A DNA stretch of 64,000 nt, taken from NCBI GenBank assembly GCA_030432695.1, contig JAUILN010000007.1, forward strand, positions 489,553 through 553,552. The letters are read 5' to 3'. Position numbers and translations under genes: made by a program. The notes below the pieces were generated by a model, which searched no databases, was not told the DNA's origin, and worked only from the letters and a program-made list of their open reading frames with translations. The DNA comes from a bacterium. GTDB lineage: Bacteria > Planctomycetota > UBA1135 > UBA2386. Positions 47,903-56,042 of this stretch are shown piece by piece (the first letter of the stretch is position 1; each line of letters opens with the position of its first letter).

Positions 47903-47950
47903 CCGCTACTTCATGCGGCTACTGCTTCATGCGGCCGCTACTTCTTGACC
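47903..47950. repeat. Three 16-nt tandem units at the 3' end of the usp gene
   Basis: CCGCTACTTCATGCGG, then CTACTGCTTCATGCGG, then CCGCTACTTCTTGACC. The last unit encodes the final Val-Lys-Lys-stop of the universal stress protein on the minus strand; the other two look like diverged duplicates of that end in the 56-nt convergent gap after zwf. Confidence 0.6.
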
Positions 47951-48393
47951 TGCGGAATCGCGTAGACCGGCACCTTCGAGTTCCGGATCACCTCTTCGAC
48001 GACGCTACCCATCACCAGGCGGCTGAGGCCCCGGCGCGCGTGCGTGCAGATCGCGATGATGTCCACTCCGTTGGCATCGGCGTAGTTCAGGATGACTTCG
48101 GGGATCTCCTCGCCGACCTGAGCGACCAGCTCCAGATCGATCGACGAGTCGAACCGCTCACGCAGTTTCTCCATGTCCTTGCGCGCAAGGTCGAGCTGTT
48201 GTTCGTCACTCGGAATCGGCACCGGCGAGACGAACGGTGTGCCGGTCGCGTGATGATCCATCGACGGCAAGACGTAGAGCAGGCTGACCTTCGCACCGAG
48301 CGCCGCGGCGAGGTCGTTGACCGGCTCGAAGGCCTGGAACGACTCCTCCGAGAAGTCGGTGGTCAGCAGGATGTGCTTCTTGTTCTGGGTCAT
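47938..48393 (-). CDS. Universal stress protein (UspA family)
   Basis: 151 residues from ATG 48393 (GTG 48402 adds three). Single Usp domain: HILLTTDFSEESFQAFEPV at the N-terminus, AICTHARRGLSRLVMGSVVEEVI near the end matching the ATP-binding GxxG-type loop of the family, and the terminal strand VPVYAIP. Cytoplasmic stress-response protein. Convergent with zwf, divergent from the OpcA-like gene. Confidence 0.9.
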   Translation of the reverse strand: MTQNKKHILLTTDFSEESFQAFEPVNDLAAALGAKVSLLYVLPSMDHHATGTPFVSPVPIPSDEQQLDLARKDMEKLRERFDSSIDLELVAQVGEEIPEVILNYADANGVDIIAICTHARRGLSRLVMGSVVEEVIRNSKVPVYAIPQVKK

Positions 48394-48615
48394 GTGAGCC
48401 ACCCGCCCGGAGCGACCGGGCGTCTCCGCGGAGGATAACCCCTGAGCCGGTTCCGGATTGCAGGGATCCGCACCAGCCGATGGGGGCCCGGAGCGCCCGC
48501 GACCGGCACGAATCCGGATCTCTGGGAGGCCATTCGTCCGTGATAGACTCGAGCGTGCCGTCCGCCGCTCGGTCCGGCGCTGCGGCTATCCGGTTCGACT
48601 GCAGGAAGCTCTCCC

Positions 48616-49614
48616 ATGGATCGCGAACGACACATCGTCGAACACGAACGTCCGGTGGAACTGCACGACCTGGAGCAGTGCCTCCGCAAGCCCTGCGATG
48701 GTCAGGTTCTCGAGGTCACCCCGACCGAGGAGGAGAGCACGCGGCCGGTCTACCGAGCCGTGACGATGAACCTGGTCGCGGTCGCGCCAGCCGCCGACGA
48801 GTCGCTGCTGCATGCCGGTTTCCGCAAGCTGTTCCGCACCAATCCGTGCATGGCCTTCCTGGTGCTGATGACCGAGGGCCGCCAGCCGATGCGCGCGTCG
48901 TTCTCCACCGTGATCGAGGAGAGTCGCACCAGCCGGACGGTGCTGCTGGAACAGATCACCCTGCGCGTTCCACAGCGCGATCCCGCCGCGATCGCGAGCA
49001 TCGTCCGACCACTCCTGGTCCACGACCTGCCGACCCTGACCTTCTGGGCTTGGCGACTGCCCCGCGATCCCGAGGCGATCAACCACCTCGCCAGCCTGGG
49101 TGATCTCCTGGTCTTCGATTCCGCGCTGTTCGACGACCCTGCGGCCGACCGCGCTCGCCTCCTGAGCGACGAGTTCCCGAGCAGTGTGCAGCCCTGCACA
49201 GACCTGGTCGAGCACCGGCTCGCGCCCTGGCGTCGCGCCCTCGCCGAAGCGCTCGAACACGCGCACTGGCCACCCCTCACACCGGCTCGAGCGACGATCC
49301 ATCACACCGGCGGGCGCGGCAATCTGGCGGCAGCCGAGCTGCTGGCCGACTTCATGGCGGAGCGACTCGGCGCGGAGGTCCGGCTGGAGAACCGCTGCAA
49401 CCCACACGCGCCGAGCTTCGAGCCCTGCCGGGTCGAACTGCGGTTCGACGATTGCCGCATCGTCGTCGCGCACCGTTGGCCCGCTGCCCACCTACGCGTC
49501 GACGTGACGCTGGAAGACCGCTGCCTCCTGCCGTTCACGGTGGTGTCGCGCGCCGCGTCCCGCGCCGAACTCCTGGCGAGCGCCGCGGCACAGTTGGACA
49601 AGGTCGTGGTGTAG
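48616..49614 (+). CDS. opcA: OpcA-like glucose-6-phosphate dehydrogenase assembly protein
   Basis: 332 residues; ATG preceded by AGGAAG at a good distance. Sequence features of the OpcA family are visible: VRPLLVHDLPTLTFWAW, then INHLASLGDLLVFDSALF, and LVEHRLAPWRRALAEAL. OpcA promotes assembly and redox regulation of Zwf in cyanobacteria and actinobacteria. Here zwf lies 0.7 kb upstream on the same strand, separated by the oppositely oriented usp gene, which strengthens the assignment. The Cys residues at CMAFL, NRCNP and EPCRVE could be redox-active; this is inference. Confidence 0.85.
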   Translation: MDRERHIVEHERPVELHDLEQCLRKPCDGQVLEVTPTEEESTRPVYRAVTMNLVAVAPAADESLLHAGFRKLFRTNPCMAFLVLMTEGRQPMRASFSTVIEESRTSRTVLLEQITLRVPQRDPAAIASIVRPLLVHDLPTLTFWAWRLPRDPEAINHLASLGDLLVFDSALFDDPAADRARLLSDEFPSSVQPCTDLVEHRLAPWRRALAEALEHAHWPPLTPARATIHHTGGRGNLAAAELLADFMAERLGAEVRLENRCNPHAPSFEPCRVELRFDDCRIVVAHRWPAAHLRVDVTLEDRCLLPFTVVSRAASRAELLASAAAQLDKVVV

Positions 49615-49723
49615 GAAGCCGTGACCCCGGCCTCGGGGATTTCCCGAGCCGCGAATCGGCCCGGCTCCTCCAGTCGGACGCCGTGTGACGACGATGCCGA
49701 TCGAGGAGCGCGTCGCGGCAGAC

Positions 49724-50269
49724 ATGAAGGGCATCGTCTTCACGGAGTTCCTCGAGCTGATCGAGCAGCGGTTCGGCCTGGAGATCGCCGACCGGGTCCT
49801 GGAGTCGACACCGCTCGCGTCCGGCGGGGTCTACACCGCAGTGGGCAGCTACCCGCACCAGGAGCTGGTGGCGATGGTCTGCAGCCTCGCGGAGATCACC
49901 GGCGAAGCTCCGGCCGATCTTCTCCGCACGTTCGGACAGCACCTGTTCGGCCGCTTCGCAGCGCTCTACCCGGCGTTCTTCCACGGCGTCGACGACGGTC
50001 TCGAGTTCCTGTGCCGGGTCGAGGACCACATCCATGTCGAGGTGCGCAAGCTCTACCCCGACGCCGAGCTTCCGAGCTTCGAGTACCAGCACGAAGACGA
50101 CCGGACGACGATTCTCTACCGCTCCCGCCGGCACTTCGGAGACCTCGCCGAAGGCTTGATCCGGGCGTGCCTGGAGCACTTCTCGACGCCGTGCCACGTC
50201 GAGCGAACGGACCTCGACGACGAGGGTGCCGAGGTCCGTTTCGAGCTGACCCCGGCCGATCGGTCGTGA
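49724..50269 (+). CDS. H-NOX (haem NO/O2-binding) sensor protein
   Basis: 181 residues. The start was placed at MKGIVFTEF, the usual H-NOX N-terminus, which puts the proximal haem His in IHVEVRKLYPD at position 104, near the family value. In-frame GTG 49685 and ATG 49694 remain possible, and none has a good ribosome site. The YxSxR haem-propionate motif is intact (YRSRR). The distal pocket shows no obvious H-bonding Tyr, which would favour NO over O2, but that needs a structure. The stop overlaps the start of a hybrid histidine kinase, its likely signalling partner. Confidence 0.9.
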   Translation: MKGIVFTEFLELIEQRFGLEIADRVLESTPLASGGVYTAVGSYPHQELVAMVCSLAEITGEAPADLLRTFGQHLFGRFAALYPAFFHGVDDGLEFLCRVEDHIHVEVRKLYPDAELPSFEYQHEDDRTTILYRSRRHFGDLAEGLIRACLEHFSTPCHVERTDLDDEGAEVRFELTPADRS

Positions 50270-51657
50270 AGATGACCGCCGAAGGCGTCCACGAGCGTCG
50301 GGCAGCACGCGAACGCGCCGCACGCAAGCAGGCCGAAGCGCTGCTCGAGCAGAAGAGCCTCGAGCTCTACCTCGCCAACCAGGACCTGACCCGCGCTCGC
50401 GACGAACTCGAGCTGCGCGTTGCCGAACGCACGCGAGAGCTGCAGCAGGTCAACAGCGAGCTGCGGAGTGCCAAGGAAGCCGCGGAAGCCGCGAGTCAGG
50501 CGAAGACCACGTTCCTCGCCAACATGAGTCACGAGATCCGCACGCCGATGACCGCGATCCTCGGCTACGCCGACCTCGCTCTCGACCCCACCGAGACCAG
50601 CGAGCGCCGCTTCGAGGCCGCGGAGATCATCAAGCGCAACGGCGAGCACCTGCTCGAGATCCTCGACGACATCCTCGACCTGTCGAAGCTCGAGGCCGGC
50701 CGTGTCTCGATCGAACGGATCCCGGTCGATCCGGTCGAGATCCTCGAGGACGTCGTCGACCTGATGCGGGTCCGCGCGGCTGCCAAGGCCCTGAACCTGA
50801 CCATGGAGCCGCGCAGTCGGCTCCCGCGCGCGGTGCTGACCGACCCGACGCGCCTGCGTCAGATCCTGGTGAACATCGTCGGCAACGCGATCAAGTTCAC
50901 CGAGGTCGGATCGGTGACGCTCATCGGCGAGTTCTTGGCCCCGAGCGGTGCCGGCCGCCTTCGCATCCACGTGGTCGACACGGGGGTCGGGATCCCGTCC
51001 GAGAGATTGGAGAGCATCTTCGCGACGTTCGGCCAGGCCGACACCACGACGACGCGCTGCTACGGTGGAACCGGCCTCGGCCTCACGCTGTCGCGAAGAC
51101 TGGCCCGTCTGCTCGGCGGCGAGATCGAGGTGAGTTCCCAGGTAGGCCTCGGCAGTCGGTTCTCGGTCGAGATCGATGCTCCCATGGTCAGGGAACACGG
51201 CTTCCATCGGCCGCACCCGGCCGCCGAGACCGCGGCCCTTCCACCCCGACCCGCGCACGACCACGACCTCCGAGGTCTCAAGGTGCTGTTCGCCGAAGAC
51301 GGACCCGACAACCAGCGCCTCATCTCCCACCTTCTGCGCCGCCGAGGTGCAGTGGTCGAGATCGTCGACAACGGTCGCGACGCGGTGGCGCGCGTGCTGG
51401 ACGCCCCGCCGCCTGGCTACGACGTGCTGCTGCTGGACATGCAGATGCCGATCATGGATGGCTACCAAGCGGCAGCGACGCTCCGCGCGGGGGGTCACAC
51501 CGGCCCGATCCTGGCACTGACCGCCAACGTCCTGCCCGTGGATCGCACGCGCTGCCTCGCCGCCGGCTGTGACGACTACGCCTCGAAGCCGATCGACGTC
51601 GACGACCTGTGCAGCAAGCTGGCCCGGCTCACCGGACGGGCGAAGCCAGGAACGTGA
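50266..51657 (+). CDS. Hybrid sensor histidine kinase with receiver domain (H-NOX-associated)
   Basis: 463 residues; GTG start overlaps the H-NOX stop (GTGA). There is no membrane segment. An N-terminal coiled coil (about 5-75) leads to the HisKA H-box NMSHEIRTPM, the N-box NIVGNAIKFTE, DTGVGIPS and GGTGLGL. A C-terminal receiver domain has the acidic pair in FAEDGPDN, the phospho-acceptor Asp in LLLDMQMPIMDGY and Lys in ASKPID. It has no sensor domain of its own, so the H-NOX protein should supply the input. The output partner (an HPt protein or response regulator) is not in this window. Confidence 0.92.
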   Translation: MKMTAEGVHERRAARERAARKQAEALLEQKSLELYLANQDLTRARDELELRVAERTRELQQVNSELRSAKEAAEAASQAKTTFLANMSHEIRTPMTAILGYADLALDPTETSERRFEAAEIIKRNGEHLLEILDDILDLSKLEAGRVSIERIPVDPVEILEDVVDLMRVRAAAKALNLTMEPRSRLPRAVLTDPTRLRQILVNIVGNAIKFTEVGSVTLIGEFLAPSGAGRLRIHVVDTGVGIPSERLESIFATFGQADTTTTRCYGGTGLGLTLSRRLARLLGGEIEVSSQVGLGSRFSVEIDAPMVREHGFHRPHPAAETAALPPRPAHDHDLRGLKVLFAEDGPDNQRLISHLLRRRGAVVEIVDNGRDAVARVLDAPPPGYDVLLLDMQMPIMDGYQAAATLRAGGHTGPILALTANVLPVDRTRCLAAGCDDYASKPIDVDDLCSKLARLTGRAKPGT

Positions 51658-51661
51658 TCGA

Positions 51662-52020
51662 TCACCGGAGGTGCCGGACGTCGGCGGCGAACTCACGACC
51701 GATCGAGGTATTGCGGCGGATCACCGACGCCAGGGTCTGCGCCTCGACCAGGACCTGGACGCTGCGAGGCAGGTGGTTCTGGTACCAGAACCGGACGCCA
51801 TCGCGGAGTGCCCGGACCTGGCGGATCAGCACCGAATGCACCAGCTCGCCGATCAGGGCTCCGGGCAGCGGATCCTCGGCGAGTCCACCGATCCACGCGA
51901 AAGGAAGTCGTGCACCGCGTCGACGACCATTCCGTCGATCTGCTGTGCCCGCTGCGCCGCCAAACCACGGAGCAGCGACTCGTTGCCGCGCAGTTCAGCG
52001 ACGCTGGTCCCGCGAACGCA
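51662..52020 (-). pseudogene. Decayed C-terminal remnant of an animal-type haem peroxidase
   Basis: Translated by hand on the minus strand. One frame reads NESLLRGLAAQRAQQIDGM then VVDAVHDFL, matching the peroxidase pattern LRGLA-QRAQEID-VVDDVRNFLF. A shifted frame then continues AWIGGLAEDPLPGALIGEL, LRDGVRFWYQ and LASVIRRNTSIGREF to a TGA at 51662, matching the WVGGLAED, RLRDGDRFWY and LADVIRRNT ends of the same family. About 60-70 residues normally between the two parts (including the LNIQRGRDHG signature) are deleted near 51900, with a frame change. The 5' two-thirds are missing. Family matches are from memory. Confidence 0.75.
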
Positions 52021-52056
52021 CCGGAGACTCGCTGCGCAGGAGAGCGGGCCGGGACT

Positions 52057-53766
52057 TCAGCGATCCGCGGCGCGCAGGAAGGTGATCGGAATCCGGAGAC
52101 TCGCGGAGACAGGCTTGCCGTCGCGCAGCTGCCGGATGATCGGATCTTCCGACTCGGCGGGAATCTTCGACAGGCTCACCTTGCCCGCGCCGCCGAGCTT
52201 GCACGCATCGACGACCTGGACGAGCGTGCCGGCCGCGACCGCGGAGTCGGTGCGGATCAACACCTCGAAGTCGTCGCCTTCGGTCTCCCCGCGTAGCCGA
52301 CGCACCAGCGTCTCCACTGATTCGATCGGCACGACCCGGCCTGCGTAGACCACCTTGCCGGTGCGGGAGATGGCGAGGAGTGGCGCGGGACCTCGATCCC
52401 CGGTGGCGTCCCTCGACTCGGATGGAGCCGCATCCCGAAGCGCCGAGCGCCGCTGAACCGCCGCGGCTTCTCCGAAGCGACCCTGCGGCGACTTGCGGGT
52501 CGCAATGTCCAGCGCGCTCGCCCGCAGCAGATCGAGTCGACCGGTCCGGGCGCGATCGGTCGCGGGCGATTGCAGCAGCTCGAGCGTCTCCTCGTATCGA
52601 TCCGCCTTCAGCAGCTCGATCGCGGAACGCAGCGGCTGGCCCTCGGCGGACCGACGAGGGTCCGGCACCAGTGCGTCCAAGTCGACTTCGTCCAAGTCGA
52701 CCGGTGGGCTCTCCGGCGGCAGCTCGGGTGGCTGGAGCGGCCGCACCGGATCTTGGACCCTCGCGTCAGGCGCCGCGGATGCGATGCGAGCCGGGACGGG
52801 CGCGAGCGTCAGCAACGCGATAGTCCCCGACAGATAGGCAGCGCGTGTCCACGCAGAGAGTGGGACGAGGGAGCGTTCCGACATGATCCTCTGAATCCTC
52901 CAGGTCATCGCACCGGCTCCGCCCGCACCGGTGGCGAGTCGTGGCATTGCCGCACCCCGCCCACCGGCCAGCAGGGCGACCGTCTTGATCAGGGCCTCGG
53001 CGTAGGTCGCGGGGCCTTCGCTGCCGAGATGGCGCAGCACGCGCTGGTCGCAGCTCGCCTCCTCGGCGAAGCGCAGTTCGGTCCGGAACCACCAGACGAG
53101 CGGCAGCCACCACCAGACTGCGAGCGCCGCCGCCTCCAGCAACCGAATCCAGTGATCACGGCGGACGTAATGCGTGAGTTCGTGCAGGAGCACCGCTCGC
53201 AGCTCGGTCGGGGACAGCTCGTCGAGGAGACCCCGAGGCAGGACCAGCGAACCCGGGATGGGCCAGATCGCCGGAGAGACGGCTGCCTCGAGGACCCGCA
53301 CTCGCGGCGGGTCAGAGAGTCCGAGCTCCGCGGCCGCGGCGAGCACGGCAGCCGACAGTCCCTGATCCGCCGCGGCGGCAACGCGTAGCCGTCGATGAAA
53401 GGACCACGCCCCGAGCGCGGTGCCGAGCGCGACCACCAACGCGCCGAGCATCCACACTGCGACGAGGACCTCTGCGAAGCTGACGACGGTAGCATCGGCG
53501 GCGAGCGGATCGACGAGTCGATCCGGAGGTGCGAACTCGAAGCTCGGCATGCCTCGCTCCGAAGTCCGGAATGCCGGAGTCTCGTCGGCAACATGCGTCG
53601 GCAGCAACGGCACCTCGAACAGCGGCGGAACGAGGAGACCGAGGAACGCCACGCACCACAGCGAATGGCCGAGTTCGCTCCGACCCAACCTGCGGGTCGA
53701 GACCCAAGCCGCAGCTGCCACGCCGAACACCACGCCCGCGTGGACCAGGATCGACAGCGGAGTCAC
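52057..53766 (-). CDS. M56 (BlaR1/MecR1-like) peptidase fused to an ExbD-like domain
   Basis: 569 residues; GTG 53766 overlaps the BlaI stop (GTGA) and replaces the longer ORF-track start. N-terminal membrane helices precede the zinc motif HELTHY, and EEASCDQRVL carries the third ligand; WWWLPLVWWFRTELRFAEEASCD is the family core. A helix near residue 295 is followed by a Pro-rich linker and a helical spacer. The last 95 residues (LLAISRTGKVVYAGRVVPIE, VLIRTDSAVAAGTLVQVVDA) match the periplasmic domain of ExbD/TolR rather than a penicillin-binding sensor. Presumed role: a membrane sensor that inactivates the BlaI repressor. Confidence 0.85.
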   Translation of the reverse strand: MTPLSILVHAGVVFGVAAAAWVSTRRLGRSELGHSLWCVAFLGLLVPPLFEVPLLPTHVADETPAFRTSERGMPSFEFAPPDRLVDPLAADATVVSFAEVLVAVWMLGALVVALGTALGAWSFHRRLRVAAAADQGLSAAVLAAAAELGLSDPPRVRVLEAAVSPAIWPIPGSLVLPRGLLDELSPTELRAVLLHELTHYVRRDHWIRLLEAAALAVWWWLPLVWWFRTELRFAEEASCDQRVLRHLGSEGPATYAEALIKTVALLAGGRGAAMPRLATGAGGAGAMTWRIQRIMSERSLVPLSAWTRAAYLSGTIALLTLAPVPARIASAAPDARVQDPVRPLQPPELPPESPPVDLDEVDLDALVPDPRRSAEGQPLRSAIELLKADRYEETLELLQSPATDRARTGRLDLLRASALDIATRKSPQGRFGEAAAVQRRSALRDAAPSESRDATGDRGPAPLLAISRTGKVVYAGRVVPIESVETLVRRLRGETEGDDFEVLIRTDSAVAAGTLVQVVDACKLGGAGKVSLSKIPAESEDPIIRQLRDGKPVSASLRIPITFLRAADR

Positions 53767-54161
53767 GACCGCTTCTCCCGTCGGGAGTCGAGCTTCTCCA
53801 CCAGCTCGCGCAGACGCAGCACGTCCTCTGCATCGAACTTGCCACCCGAGACGAGCTGGGTGAGCAGCGAGGTCATCGATCCGCCACACAGGGCATCGGC
53901 GACGTCGCGCAAGCGGCTGTCGATCAGCCTCTCCCGGCTCACCCGGGCCCGGAACACGTGGGGTACCGAACTGCGGGATCGCGCCACCAGCTTCTTGGCC
54001 TCCAGCCGCTCGAGGAGCTTCTGCACCGTCGCATACTCGCTGGTGCTGCCCGCCTCGTAGAGCCGGTCGGTGATCGCCCGGATGGTGGCCCGGTCTTGCT
54101 CCCAGAGGACCTCGAGGACGGCCAGCTCGGCTTCGGTGACGTGTGGACGGGACTTCGACAT
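53763..54161 (-). CDS. BlaI/MecI-type transcriptional repressor
   Basis: 132 residues. Winged-helix pattern of the family: LTEAELAVLEVLWE-like start (VTEAELAVLEVLWEQDRATI), then TSEYATVQKLLERLEAKKLVARS as recognition helix and wing. The C-terminal dimerisation helices carry LLTQLVSGGKFDAEDVLRLRELVEKL. Dimeric repressors of this type control their own operon and are cleaved when the partner M56 peptidase is activated. A large palindrome lies 6 nt upstream of its ATG. Downstream M56 gene overlaps by 4 nt. Confidence 0.92.
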   Translation of the reverse strand: MSKSRPHVTEAELAVLEVLWEQDRATIRAITDRLYEAGSTSEYATVQKLLERLEAKKLVARSRSSVPHVFRARVSRERLIDSRLRDVADALCGGSMTSLLTQLVSGGKFDAEDVLRLRELVEKLDSRREKRS

Positions 54162-54167
54162 GGGATT

Positions 54168-54208
54168 ACTCAGTCAGGTCGTCTGAGTCTGAGACGTCCT
54201 GACTGAGT
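54168..54208 (-). promoter_or_regulatory. 41-bp near-perfect palindrome, probable BlaI operator
   Basis: Two 20-nt arms around a central T; 18 of 20 positions pair. The outer halves are ACTCAGTCAGG and CCTGACTGAGT, and the inner halves GTCTGAG and CTGAGAC. It starts 6 nt upstream of the BlaI ATG, so a bound repressor would block transcription or ribosome access. It could alternatively be a hairpin ending the upstream redox operon, but there is no T-run. Confidence 0.65.
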
Positions 54209-54233
54209 GCCACAACCCCCTGACCCCGATCGG

Positions 54234-56042
54234 TCACAAGCTGCGGATCGAGCCGGTGGCGGCATGCAGGAACTTCAGTCCGCCGCGCGAGACCACCCGG
54301 CCCTGGACCTCGACCGGCAGGGCGACGAGGTCCAGAACCGCATCGTTCAACGCCTCGCCCTCCGGGCCGACCAGCACGTAGTGTTCGGGTCCGTCGTCCG
54401 TGCGCACCAACAGGATCGGCGGCACGCCACCGCGGATGCAGTGGATCGCGCAGGCGCGATGCGGCTTGAGGACTCCGGGGTTCATGACGCCGAGATAGCA
54501 CTTGGAGTCGACGATCTCGCCGCGCAGCGTCGCTTCCCCAAGCTCCTCCTCGACAACGAGTGCCGCGTCGCGCGCGACCGCCCGGTCGGCGGTGGCGACG
54601 ACCGAGTCGGGAGCGACCTCGAGCATCGCCTGGCCCTGGCCGTCGTGGATCAGGGTGCCGCGCAGGGACACCTCGCGAAGGTTCAGCTCGCGCGCCGTGG
54701 TGGGATCGAAGCCGTACTTCCACTCGTTCACGAGCAGCACGACCCGCGCACCGGTCGTCGCCTCGGGTTTGGCCAGCAGCAGCATCGGCACTGGATCGCC
54801 GACCAGCACCCCGCGGTACTCCGACACGTTGCCGTAGTCGAACCACGCGCTGCGGATCGTCGACTGCATCGCCGCGAGTCCGGCACCGAGCCCGCCCACG
54901 CTCAGCGCGAGCACCAGCACGCCCCGCTTCACGAACGCCAGCTCTCCGGCGGGCCGCTCAGGGGCGGCGCCGACGAAGAACGGTCCGTCGTCGGCCGGCG
55001 CCGGCAGACCGGCTTCGATCCGCGCCGGCTCGACGTAGGTCCCGGGAGACTTGGGGGTCGGGTCGACGAACACCTTGCCTCCGACCACCCGCACCTCGAA
55101 GGTCGGCAGCTTCTCGGTGAACGGCGCCGGCGCCGCGCCGGTCGCGGGTTGGTACTGGTAGCCGTGCCACGGGCAGGTGATGCACCCGTCGATCACCTTG
55201 CCCTCGCCGAGCGGTCCGTTCTGGTGCTGGCAGACGTTCGAGACCGCGGACACCTTGCCGTCGTAGCGGAACACCGCGACGCGCTCGCCGCCGATGCACG
55301 CGATACGAGCGCGGTCCTCGGCGATCGCGTCGATGGGGCAGACCTCCACGAAGCGATCGGGCAGGGACTCCGACCGGCTCGCGTCGACGCGACGCTCCTG
55401 CGCCGCCGCTCGCAGGTGCAGGATCGCCAGGGTCGTGAACCCGGCGACGAACAGCAGCACGTATCCCGGATGCAGCTCGGCCTGCAGCACCCCGAACGCC
55501 ACGTGGATCAGCAGCGCGGCGTAGGCCACGTACACCCCCATGTGCAGCGCCTTCCACATCGGCGCGGTGAGGTTGCGGAGCCAGAAGTCATGGCTGGTCG
55601 CGGCCAGCGCGAACAGGATCAGCAGGGCCACGAAGCCGAAGGCCTGGAACGGGAAGCTGCCGAGCGTCGCACCCGCGTCGGTGGTGAACACCGAGACGAT
55701 CGGGTTGGCATCGCTGCCCACGTGGTAGGTGGCGATCGCCAGCACGGCGTGCACCAGACCGAGGAGGAACATCGTCACGCCGAGGTGGCGGCGGTTGTAG
55801 AGCAGCGGCAGGAAGCGCCGGTCGACACGCGCGAGCGGACCGATGCCGAGGATCACGTGCAGCAACACCAGCCCCCCGGCACCGGTCGCGCGCATCATCA
55901 GGATCTCGGGCGTGGCGGCGGGCTCCAGCGCGAGGCTCACGCCCAGGAAGACCACGATCCAGGCGACGACCAGGCCGAACAGCACCAGGTCGTGGCGCTT
56001 CTTGAAGCGGTTCCAGCTCACCGCGGCGTAGCCGACGCTCAT
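54234..56042 (-). CDS. Ferric-reductase-like membrane protein fused to a Rieske domain
   Basis: 602 residues; ATG 56042 has GGAGGG 6 nt upstream, so the ORF-track start is 18 codons too long. Residues about 15-215 form a ferric-reductase-type membrane domain with candidate haem His in RRHLGVTMFLLGLVHAVL and KALHMGVYVAYAALLIHV. A Rieske [2Fe-2S] site follows: Cys271-x-His273 and Cys290-x-x-His293. A further membrane helix and a C-terminal beta domain with conserved-looking Cys/His (DSKCYLGVMNPG, PHRACAIHCIRGG) complete it. Electron transfer across the membrane is inferred; donor and acceptor are unknown. Confidence 0.85.
   Translation of the reverse strand: MSVGYAAVSWNRFKKRHDLVLFGLVVAWIVVFLGVSLALEPAATPEILMMRATGAGGLVLLHVILGIGPLARVDRRFLPLLYNRRHLGVTMFLLGLVHAVLAIATYHVGSDANPIVSVFTTDAGATLGSFPFQAFGFVALLILFALAATSHDFWLRNLTAPMWKALHMGVYVAYAALLIHVAFGVLQAELHPGYVLLFVAGFTTLAILHLRAAAQERRVDASRSESLPDRFVEVCPIDAIAEDRARIACIGGERVAVFRYDGKVSAVSNVCQHQNGPLGEGKVIDGCITCPWHGYQYQPATGAAPAPFTEKLPTFEVRVVGGKVFVDPTPKSPGTYVEPARIEAGLPAPADDGPFFVGAAPERPAGELAFVKRGVLVLALSVGGLGAGLAAMQSTIRSAWFDYGNVSEYRGVLVGDPVPMLLLAKPEATTGARVVLLVNEWKYGFDPTTARELNLREVSLRGTLIHDGQGQAMLEVAPDSVVATADRAVARDAALVVEEELGEATLRGEIVDSKCYLGVMNPGVLKPHRACAIHCIRGGVPPILLVRTDDGPEHYVLVGPEGEALNDAVLDLVALPVEVQGRVVSRGGLKFLHAATGSIRSL

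Noticed and set aside
51693-51968. 91-aa ORF in the gap after the histidine kinase
   Set aside because: Wrong frame; the peroxidase-like remnant is in the other two minus-strand frames of the same segment.
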